NCBI GenBank assembly: GCA_041611095.1 | Contig: JBFINP010000027.1 | Span: 1-36,920 of the forward strand | From: UBA6912 sp041611095 | GTDB lineage: Bacteria > Actinomycetota > Acidimicrobiia > Spongiisociales > UBA5794 | Direction of reading: 5' to 3' | DNA: 36,920 nucleotides | Shown here: one piece after another, positions 7,116 through 13,736 of the stretch | Layout: each line of letters begins with the position of its first letter | Numbering within the stretch: position 1 is the stretch's first letter | Position numbers and translations under genes: made by a program | Notes under the pieces: model-generated | Seen by the model: the letters and a program-made list of their open reading frames with translations, nothing else | Database searches by the model: none | Told to the model about the DNA's origin: nothing

Positions 7116-8876
7116 ATGAGCCCGGTACCGAGCGATCTCGAGATCGCGCGCGAAGCCAAGCTCGAGCCGATCGCCGCGCTCGCCGAGCGCGTGGGGCTTC
7201 TCGACACCGAGCTGATTCCCTACGGCACCACCAAGGCCAAGGTGCATCTCGATGCGCTGAAGCGGCTCGGCGGCAACCCGCTCGGTAAGTACGTCGACGT
7301 CACCGCCATCACACCGACGCCGCTGGGCGAGGGCAAGACCACGACGACGATCGGCCTGGTGCAGGGTCTGGGGAGGCGAGGGCACAACGCCATCGCCGCC
7401 ATACGGCAGCCCTCCATGGGGCCAACGTTCGGCATCAAGGGCGGGGCAGCCGGCGGTGGCTATTCGCAGGTGGTTCCGATGGACGAGTTCAACCTGCATC
7501 TCACCGGCGACATTCATGCAATCTCGGTTGCGCACAACCTCGTGGCGGCTGCGATCGACGCCCGCTGGTACCACGAAGGCTCCCGCACAGACGAGCAGCT
7601 CCAGGACCTCGGTCTGCGGCGCATCGGAATCGACCCCAACAAGGTCTCGTGGCGACGGGTCGTCGACGTCAACGACCGGGCGCTGCGCAACGTGATCGTG
7701 GGGCTGGGCGGCTCGGCCGACGGGCGGCCGCGGGAGACCGGGTACGACATCACCGTGGCGTCGGAGCTGATGGCCATCCTCGCCCTCGTCGACGGCGCGG
7801 ATCACGCCTCGGCGTTGCGGAACCTGCGTGAGCGGTGCAGTCGCGTCGTGGTCGGCACGTCGAAGGCAGGCGATCCGATCACGCTCGAGGACCTCGGCGT
7901 AGCCGGTGCGGTGACCGTGCTCATGCGGGAGACGCTGCATCCCACGATCATGCAGACGCTCGAGGGCCAGGCGGCCTTCGTCCACGCCGGACCTTTCGCC
8001 AACATCGCCCACGGCAACTCGTCGATCCTGGCCGACCGGGTCGCTCTGCACCTCGGCGACTACGTCGTCACCGAGTCGGGGTTCGGTGCCGACATGGGGA
8101 TGGAGAAGTTCTTCGACATCAAGTGCCGTGAGTCGGACCTCAAGCCGGATTGCGTCGTCCTCGTGGCGACGGTGCGAGCACTGAAGACGCACGGCGGTGG
8201 TCCCCGGGTGGTTCCCGGACGGCCGCTCGATCGGGCGTACACGGAGGAGAACCTGGCGCTGCTCCGGGCGGGGCTATCCAATCTGCGAGCCCACGTCAAG
8301 AATGCCCGCCGCTTCGGTGTCCCGGTCGTCGTCGCGGTGAACCAGTTCCCGACCGACACGGCGCACGAGATGGAGCTCATCCAGGATTCGGCGATGGGGG
8401 CGGGCGCCTTGGCCGCAGTTCGCACCGACCACTGGGCCAAAGGCGGGGAGGGGGCCCTGGAGCTCGCCGAAGCCGTGGAGGCCGCGTGCGCACAGCCGTC
8501 CGACTTCAAGTTCCTCTACCGCCTCGACCGTTCGATCAAGGAGAAGATCGAGACCATCGCCAAGAAGATCTACGGAGCGGACGGAGTGGAGTACTCGCCG
8601 GCGGCGGAGCGCCAGATCGGCGAGTTCGAGCGGGCCGGTTTCGGCTACCTGCCGATCTGCATGGCCAAGACGCACCTCTCGATCTCCCACGATCCGACTC
8701 TCAAGGGGGCGCCGAAGGGGTTCACGGTGCCGGTACGCGAGGTGAGAGCGTCGGTGGGTGCCGGGTTCATCTACCCGCTGCTGGGGGAGATGAGGACGAT
8801 GCCCGGCCTGGGGACGACACCGGCGTTCATGAACGTGGACATCGACGAGAACGGGGAAGTCGTCGGTCTCTTCTGA
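7116..8876 (+). CDS. fhs: formate-tetrahydrofolate ligase
   Basis: Fhs makes 10-formyl-THF from formate, THF and ATP, or recovers ATP in reverse. The 586-residue protein has the P-loop-like PTPLGEGKTTTT near residue 67, RQPSMGPTFGIKGGAAGGG, FVHAGPFANIAHGNSS, ESGFGADMGMEKF and the C-terminal PGLGTTPAF. The ATG at 7116 lies 91 nt after the IclR stop, so it may have its own promoter. It ends only 2 nt before the stop of the convergent antiporter gene, leaving no room for a separate terminator. Context suggests capture of formate released from histidine degradation, or removal of C1 units from demethylation as formate. Confidence 0.96.
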   Translation: MSPVPSDLEIAREAKLEPIAALAERVGLLDTELIPYGTTKAKVHLDALKRLGGNPLGKYVDVTAITPTPLGEGKTTTTIGLVQGLGRRGHNAIAAIRQPSMGPTFGIKGGAAGGGYSQVVPMDEFNLHLTGDIHAISVAHNLVAAAIDARWYHEGSRTDEQLQDLGLRRIGIDPNKVSWRRVVDVNDRALRNVIVGLGGSADGRPRETGYDITVASELMAILALVDGADHASALRNLRERCSRVVVGTSKAGDPITLEDLGVAGAVTVLMRETLHPTIMQTLEGQAAFVHAGPFANIAHGNSSILADRVALHLGDYVVTESGFGADMGMEKFFDIKCRESDLKPDCVVLVATVRALKTHGGGPRVVPGRPLDRAYTEENLALLRAGLSNLRAHVKNARRFGVPVVVAVNQFPTDTAHEMELIQDSAMGAGALAAVRTDHWAKGGEGALELAEAVEAACAQPSDFKFLYRLDRSIKEKIETIAKKIYGADGVEYSPAAERQIGEFERAGFGYLPICMAKTHLSISHDPTLKGAPKGFTVPVREVRASVGAGFIYPLLGEMRTMPGLGTTPAFMNVDIDENGEVVGLF

Positions 8877-8878
8877 GC

Positions 8879-10036
8879 TCACGGGGCTGCAGGAGCCGGA
8901 TGTTCGGGAAGGTGTGCGGTGAGCCGGACGAGGAGCGGGCCCACGACGGCGGTGAGCAGGACGTAGGCCGCGGCCACGAGAGCGAGCTCGTCCCTCAGCC
9001 CGGCCGTGACTCCCAATTCGGCGATGATGATCGAGAACTCGCCGCGTGCCACCAGCAACGCTCCGATACGCAGCCGGCCCGTCGTGCCGAGCCCGATGCG
9101 GACACCGCCGTACCAGCCGGTGATCAGCTTGGTTGCGACCGTCACCACGACGAGCACGGCCACGGGGAGCATGACGGACCCGACGGCCGAGACGTTCACC
9201 TGAAAACCGAAGAGCACGAAGAAGGCGGCTGCGAAGAAATCGCGAAGCGGTTCGATCTGACCCCTGAGTGCGTGGGAGGCGTGACCCGAGACGGCGAGGC
9301 CGGCGAGAAACGCTCCGACCGCGGCCGACACCTGGATGCGTTCGGCGGCACCGGCGACGAGCAGGGAGAACCCGATCATCCCGAGGAGCACCTTCTCGCC
9401 CGAGTGTGAGAAGAGCCAAAGGCTCAGCCGATCTCCGAACCGCAGGTTGAGCGCAACGGCGCCCACGACCAGCACCACGGCTCCGAGCACGGCCGCTGTC
9501 GCCGTGATCAACCCCGTGCGGACGACGAGCACGCCGATGAGCGCCAGGTAGACCGCCATGACGAGGTCTTCGACCACGAGGACGCCGATCGTCTTGGAGG
9601 CCTCCCTTCGCTTCGACCAGCCCATGTCGGAGATCATCCGGGCCACGATCCCGGACGAGGAGATGTAGGTCACCCCGCCGAGCAGCGTTGCGGCCACGAC
9701 CCCCCAGTCGAGGACGAGCGCCACGACGAAGCCAGGAGAGAAGTTCAGGACGAGATCCAGAAGACCCGTGGGGAGCGTCACCTTGAGCTCGCCCAAGAGC
9801 CGGGAGGCCGAGTACTCGAGACCGAGCGTGAACAGGAGCAGCACGACACCGATCTCGGCCGCCACTTCGATGAATTCCACGCTGGCGCCGAGCGGAACGG
9901 GCCCTCCCTCTCCGAACAGAAGGCCAGCTCCCAGGTAGAGCGGCACAGGTGACAGCGACCAGCGCGAAGCCAAATGGGCGAGGAGCGCAAGCGCCACCAA
10001 CAGCGCCCCCAACTCCAGCAGCAGGATGTCCGTCAT
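8879..10036 (-). CDS. CPA2-type cation:proton antiporter, membrane domain only
   Basis: This 385-residue, almost wholly hydrophobic protein has about 11-12 predicted membrane segments and fits the KefB/NapA-like CPA2 family. Features include LYLGAGLLFGEGGPVPLG in the second helical region, LLLFTLGLEYSASRLLGELK, and SSSGIVARMI followed by VLVVEDLVMAVYLA in the core. There is no C-terminal TrkA-N or RCK domain, so it lacks the usual nucleotide gating module. It would sit in the cytoplasmic membrane and exchange Na+ or K+ for protons; the ion is not readable. It begins 23 nt downstream of the homocysteine methyltransferase stop on the same strand and may be cotranscribed with it. Confidence 0.85.
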   Translation of the reverse strand: MTDILLLELGALLVALALLAHLASRWSLSPVPLYLGAGLLFGEGGPVPLGASVEFIEVAAEIGVVLLLFTLGLEYSASRLLGELKVTLPTGLLDLVLNFSPGFVVALVLDWGVVAATLLGGVTYISSSGIVARMISDMGWSKRREASKTIGVLVVEDLVMAVYLALIGVLVVRTGLITATAAVLGAVVLVVGAVALNLRFGDRLSLWLFSHSGEKVLLGMIGFSLLVAGAAERIQVSAAVGAFLAGLAVSGHASHALRGQIEPLRDFFAAAFFVLFGFQVNVSAVGSVMLPVAVLVVVTVATKLITGWYGGVRIGLGTTGRLRIGALLVARGEFSIIIAELGVTAGLRDELALVAAAYVLLTAVVGPLLVRLTAHLPEHPAPAAP

Positions 10037-10059
10037 CGCGTCGCCACGATGACGGCAGG

Positions 10060-11067
10060 CTACGCGGAGCGGCGGCGGTTGGTGCGGCTTCGTTCCCGCC
10101 CAGGCCCGCCCAGGCTGAGGCCAAAACGGTCGGCGATCTCCGCGCGATCGGGTCGGGGCCGGGCTGCGGCCGTGTCGACGGCTTCACGGATCTCGGCGAG
10201 GTGCTCAGGCGTCGATCCGCAGCAGGCACCGACGATCCGGGCGCCGGAGGCGACGGCGAGACGGGCGTAGTCGGCCATGTCGACCGTGGCCACCGGGTAT
10301 TCGAGACCGCCCGCCGTGTAGGCCGGGATCCCGGCATTCGCCTTCGCAACAACGATGACGCCGGGCAGAGCCTCGACGAGGTCATGCACGGCGGCGAGCA
10401 CGTCACCGGGCCCTATCCCGCAGTTGGCTCCGATCGCAAGCGGCGGGTGCGTGGCGGACTGGGCCCAGCCCGCCAGCGCTACCGGGGCGACGCCCATCAT
10501 CGTCTTGCCGTGGGTGTCGAAGCTCATCGTGGTGACGACTGGAAGGTGGGTGCCGCCCGTTGCCGCAAACGCTGCCGACAACTCTTCGAGGCTCGACATG
10601 GTCTCGATCCACAGGACGTCGACGCCGGCTTCCTCCAAGGCGGCCACCTGTTCGGTGAAGACGGATGTGGCCTGCTCTGGCGACAGCGGGCCCAGGGGCT
10701 CGATCAGGTCGCCTGTGGGACCGATGCTCCCGGCGACCGCCACCGGACGATCGGCCGAAGCCGTGGACTGCCTCGCAACCCTGACGGCTGCATCGGTGAT
10801 CTCGCCTACTCGCTTCTCCAGACCATGGAGGGCGAGGCGGCGCCGGTTGCCGCCAAAGGTGTTGGTGAGGATGACGTCGGCACCGGCCAGGACGAAACCG
10901 GTGTGCGCCTTCTCGACCATCCCGGGCTGCTCCACGTTGAGCAACTCCGGCGACTCTCCGTTGGCGAGGCCGAGGGCGAACAGTGAGGTGCCCATGCCAC
11001 CGTCGGCGACCAGTACGCCGCGTTCGGTGAGGAGTGCCTCGAAGTCGATCCTGCCGCTGTTCGCCAT
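10060..11067 (-). CDS. homocysteine S-methyltransferase (BHMT / MetH N-domain type)
   Basis: This 335-residue protein is a single homocysteine-binding barrel like BHMT or the first domain of MetH. Zinc ligands are Cys216 in GANCGIGP and Cys282-Cys283 in GACCGSTPEH; DGGMGTSL (23-30) and NTFGGNR are also typical. The methyl donor could be a betaine directly or the methylcorrinoid protein at 16567. A basic tail with RTNRRR at 328-333 is repeated in the pterin-binding methyltransferase at 18258, which favours a split-MetH role. The ATG at 11067 has GAGGGAG upstream. The leader holds a SAM-II-like aptamer, so expression should fall when SAM is plentiful, as expected for methionine synthesis. Confidence 0.85.
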   Translation of the reverse strand: MANSGRIDFEALLTERGVLVADGGMGTSLFALGLANGESPELLNVEQPGMVEKAHTGFVLAGADVILTNTFGGNRRRLALHGLEKRVGEITDAAVRVARQSTASADRPVAVAGSIGPTGDLIEPLGPLSPEQATSVFTEQVAALEEAGVDVLWIETMSSLEELSAAFAATGGTHLPVVTTMSFDTHGKTMMGVAPVALAGWAQSATHPPLAIGANCGIGPGDVLAAVHDLVEALPGVIVVAKANAGIPAYTAGGLEYPVATVDMADYARLAVASGARIVGACCGSTPEHLAEIREAVDTAAARPRPDRAEIADRFGLSLGGPGRERSRTNRRRSA

Positions 11068-11127
11068 CGTCGTCTCCCTCGTGCTCGATCCGGTCGGAGA
11101 TGCGGGAGCGCAGCGGCCCACTGAGAA

Positions 11128-11152
11128 GAGCCGCTGCCAAAGCAAGCGGCTC
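11128..11152 (-). terminator. hairpin between aptamer and start codon (possible expression platform)
   Basis: GAGCCGCT and AGCGGCTC form a perfect 8-bp stem around a 9-nt loop, directly after the SAM-II-like aptamer in the minus-strand leader. On that strand it is followed by TTCTCAG, not a run of T, so it is a weak candidate for intrinsic termination. It may instead be part of the switching structure. Confidence 0.4.
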
Positions 11153-11160
11153 GTGTGCCC

Positions 11161-11217
11161 GTCGCTTTAGCTGCATTTGTTGAGCGCCCGCAAGCTGACC
11201 AGTCAAATTGGCGCTGG
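11161..11217 (-). ncRNA. SAM-II-like riboswitch aptamer in the homocysteine methyltransferase leader
   Basis: On the minus strand, a perfect 6-bp stem AGCGCC/GGCGCT (11215-11210 with 11188-11183) encloses AATTTGACTGG and CTTGCGG. The strand then continues with AAATGCAGCTAAAG (11178-11165). This order, an ATTTGA-like loop, TTGC before the closing arm, then an A-rich segment with GCTAAA for the pseudoknot, is the SAM-II (SAM-alpha) layout. It starts about 150 nt upstream of a homocysteine methyltransferase, a typical SAM-II target. SAM-II is known mostly from Alphaproteobacteria, so this host is unusual. The pseudoknot was judged by eye. Confidence 0.65.
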
Positions 11218-11242
11218 GTTGTCGAACTGAAGATAGCAGGCG

Positions 11243-11254
11243 GGTCTGCAGACC
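11243..11254. repeat. 12-bp perfect palindrome between divergent genes
   Basis: GGTCTGCAGACC is a perfect palindrome, with an extra GGGTC/GACCC pairing in the flanks. It lies between the SAM-II-like leader and the secreted-protein gene, where promoters for both directions should be. It could be a dimer-binding operator or chance. The remainder of the 306-nt gap (11068-11373) holds only the leader elements listed separately and an AAAGGGAG ribosome-binding site before 11374. Confidence 0.35.
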
Positions 11255-11373
11255 GATACGACCCGTCCTATGCGACCGGCGGGAGCGCGTCCGAACGAGC
11301 ATCTTGCGCCTCGCGGGTCGGAGCGTACCTTTACGCGATCGGGCGCTCGGGATCTCGAGAAAGGGAGAATGTC

Positions 11374-11940
11374 ATGCGGGTTCTACTCGCGTCTGCAGGT
11401 GTCGTCTTGTCCCTCACGGCTTCGCTGCTCCCCGCGGTTGCGGCCCCCCCGGAGGACCCGCCGGGGGCACCCGTTTACGTAGATGCACCGATCGGCATCA
11501 ACTTCGAGGACCCGGCGGATGGCCTCGTCGCTCTCGGCGGACCACCCCCGGAGCTCGGCTGTATCGGTCAGGGCTTCGAAGACGTGCCGCATCTGGTTGT
11601 GTTCACACCAGCGGGTCCGCTCAAGATCCTGGTTGAGGAAGCGGACCAGCCCTACCGCCTCTATGCGGCCTCTTCCGTCGATGAGATCTGTGATTCCGTC
11701 AGCCAAGGCAACGTGCCGGTACCGATTGCCGTCGGGACTGGACGCATTGTGTACACGGACAACGACGTGTTCGTGTTCGGACCCGGGGCCAACACGTTTG
11801 GCGGCACCGTGACCGGGACTGTCTACGAACCGAACGGCGAGCCGTGGCGCTTCACCGCCACGATGCGGTTCCTGATCACCCCGAAGGGGGACTTCCGGAC
11901 CCTGAATGAGAACATCATCTTGGCCGAACTCGGCGCGTAG
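11374..11940 (+). CDS. small secreted protein of unknown function
   Basis: This 188-residue protein begins with a clear Sec signal peptide (MRVLLASAGVVLSLTASLLPAVAA), with likely cleavage after AVAA-. The mature part is about 165 residues, acidic, rich in beta-prone segments, and has two cysteines near 64 and 109 that could form a disulfide. No catalytic or metal motif is recognised and there is no C-terminal anchor, so it is probably exported. The ATG at 11374 follows AAAGGGAG at good spacing. It is convergent with etfA and divergent from the homocysteine methyltransferase, with no metabolic link visible. The function is not recognised. Confidence 0.7.
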   Translation: MRVLLASAGVVLSLTASLLPAVAAPPEDPPGAPVYVDAPIGINFEDPADGLVALGGPPPELGCIGQGFEDVPHLVVFTPAGPLKILVEEADQPYRLYAASSVDEICDSVSQGNVPVPIAVGTGRIVYTDNDVFVFGPGANTFGGTVTGTVYEPNGEPWRFTATMRFLITPKGDFRTLNENIILAELGA

Positions 11941-12001
11941 GCAGGACTGGCCGCCGTGGCCGCGGCGCCACCCAACCGGCCAAAGTGACACGACCCGGCT
12001 C

Positions 12002-12973
12002 TCAGCCGTGCCTTCGCTCGATCTCGGCGAGGATTGCCGGCACGATGGTGGCGAGGTCCCCGATCACTGCCCAGTCGGCCTTGGTCACCATGGGAGCCTG
12101 GGCATCGGTGTTGATGGCGAGCACATGTTTGGCGTTCATCATGCCGACCCAGTGCTGGACCGCCCCGGAGATGCCGCAGGCGATGTAGAGGTCCGGTGCG
12201 ACGACGGTGCCGGTTTGACCGACCTGGTCGCTGTGGGGACGCCAGCCGTTGTTGGTCGCCACCCGGCTACAGCCCACCACTCCGCCAAGGCGTGCCGCCA
12301 GAGCCTCGAGCGGTTCGAAGCCTTCGGGCCCGCCCACGCCCCGGCCGCCACTCACCACGACCGGGGCCGTGGCGAGGGTGACGCCTGACGCCGTCTCCGT
12401 CCGCTGCCGGACGACGGTCACCCCATGCGAGGCGTCGAGGAGAGGCGTGAACCGGGAAACCACCGCAGGTCCGGCGGCGGGCTCGGCCTCGTGGACGTGA
12501 GGCGCGAACGTCACCAGCTTGAAGTCGCCGGCGAGCGCGGTGCGCTCGTGGAGGCTGCCGCCCCACCGCACGCGCAGCATCTCCCACTCGTCGCCTTCCG
12601 GAGTGACGGTGAGGCAGTTGGCCACCATGGCCACGTCGCGTAGGGCGCCGACGTGGGCCATCACTTCGTTCCCGCGGTCGGTCCCCGTGGCAGCGATCGC
12701 GGTCGCCGCGAGGGAGTCGGCGACCTGGGACAGGGCTGCCGCCCACGCAAGGGGTCCGTAGTCGTCGAGCAGCTCGTGGTGGAGCTGGTGGACGACCTCG
12801 GGACCGTGGCGGGCGATCTCGTCGACGAGACCGTCGCCCGTCGCACCAGGCACGGCGACGTGGAGGGCCAACCCGGCGGCCGCCGCCAGGTCCCGCGCCG
12901 CCCGCATCCCGCCGAGGGTCGTCTCGGCGATCGTCCCACGGTCGTGCTCGACGAGGTAGACGAGGATGCTCAC
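12002..12973 (-). CDS. etfA: electron transfer flavoprotein alpha subunit
   Basis: EtfA carries the redox FAD of ETF and passes electrons to ETF-quinone oxidoreductase. The 323-residue protein has a divergent N-terminal half and the diagnostic C-terminal FAD domain: SGGRGVGGPEGFEPLEALAARLGG, SRVATNNGW, QVGQTGTVVAPDLYIACGISGAVQH and INTDAQAPM. The start is the GTG at 12973, which overlaps the etfB stop as GTGA. It is the last gene of an FAD-dehydrogenase-etfB-etfA operon, so this ETF is probably the dedicated electron acceptor of that dehydrogenase rather than the one for fatty-acid oxidation. The ETF-quinone oxidoreductase must lie elsewhere. Confidence 0.92.
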   Translation of the reverse strand: MSILVYLVEHDRGTIAETTLGGMRAARDLAAAAGLALHVAVPGATGDGLVDEIARHGPEVVHQLHHELLDDYGPLAWAAALSQVADSLAATAIAATGTDRGNEVMAHVGALRDVAMVANCLTVTPEGDEWEMLRVRWGGSLHERTALAGDFKLVTFAPHVHEAEPAAGPAVVSRFTPLLDASHGVTVVRQRTETASGVTLATAPVVVSGGRGVGGPEGFEPLEALAARLGGVVGCSRVATNNGWRPHSDQVGQTGTVVAPDLYIACGISGAVQHWVGMMNAKHVLAINTDAQAPMVTKADWAVIGDLATIVPAILAEIERRHG

Positions 12974-13734
12974 AGGCTCACCATCCGTTCGATCACGTCG
13001 ACGACCGCCCCCGCCGCCTCGGAGCCGGTGCCGAGGATGTCGACCGTCGACGTGTCCTCGGGAGGAGCAATCAGCTCGATCATTCGCTGGCCGCCGGGCT
13101 CGGGCGTGGCCTCCACGACCTCGACCGGCTTCTTCTTCGCCGAGAGCCGGGTCTTGAGGGTGGGATAGCGAGGCAGGTTGATGCCCTCCTTCACCGCGGC
13201 CGCAGCCGGAAGCGGGAGCTCGTAGACCTCGACCCCCGTGGCGGTCGGTCGCTGCACCGAGATCGAGCCGTTGCCGACCTCGATCGCCTTCACACCGCTG
13301 ACGATCTGACGCCCGAGCGCATGAGCGACCCGGATGCCGACCTGGTAGCCCCCGGCGTCGGCCGACTCGTTGCCGAACAGGATGAGGTCGAAGGTCCCAC
13401 CTGCCGCCTCGAGACCGGCCACCGTGGAAGCGACGGCGCGCGCCGTTGCCATCGGGTCCGGGTCGTCGGGACCGGCGTCGATCCGCACCCCCTCGTCGAC
13501 CCCTACGGCGAAAGCGGTGCGGATCTGCTCCTCGGCCTCGGCCGGGCCGAGGGTCAGGACCGTCACACTGCCGCCATGCTGCTCGGCGATGCGGACGCCT
13601 TCTTCCACAGCGCATTCCTCATGGGGGCTCACGGTGAAGCCGAGCAGCGTCGCGTCCACGGATCGGTGGTCGTCGTTGAGTACGATGCGGGCCCCGGGCG
13701 CCGGGACACGCTTGACACAGACGAGCACTCGCAT
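12970..13734 (-). CDS. etfB: electron transfer flavoprotein beta subunit
   Basis: This 254-residue protein is the AMP-binding small subunit of ETF. Family marks are MRVLVCVKRVPAPG at the start, SPHEECAVEEGVRIAE, GNESADAGGYQVGIRVAHALG and the recognition-loop region LPAAAAVKEGINLPRYPTLKTRLSAKKKPVE. The ATG at 13734 lies 2 nt after the stop of the FAD dehydrogenase gene, and its own stop overlaps etfA by 4 nt, so the three are one transcript and probably translationally coupled. The recognition loop normally contacts specific dehydrogenases; pairing with the gene upstream is inferred from position. Confidence 0.93.
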   Translation of the reverse strand: MRVLVCVKRVPAPGARIVLNDDHRSVDATLLGFTVSPHEECAVEEGVRIAEQHGGSVTVLTLGPAEAEEQIRTAFAVGVDEGVRIDAGPDDPDPMATARAVASTVAGLEAAGGTFDLILFGNESADAGGYQVGIRVAHALGRQIVSGVKAIEVGNGSISVQRPTATGVEVYELPLPAAAAVKEGINLPRYPTLKTRLSAKKKPVEVVEATPEPGGQRMIELIAPPEDTSTVDILGTGSEAAGAVVDVIERMVSL

Positions 13735-13736
13735 TC

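Noticed and set aside
11161..11217. The minus-strand segment resembles the half of an integron attC site (GCTCAAC followed by AAATGCAGC).
   Set aside because: No matching second core site lies within 150 nt, there is no integrase or cassette array, and the whole segment is better explained by the SAM-II aptamer layout.
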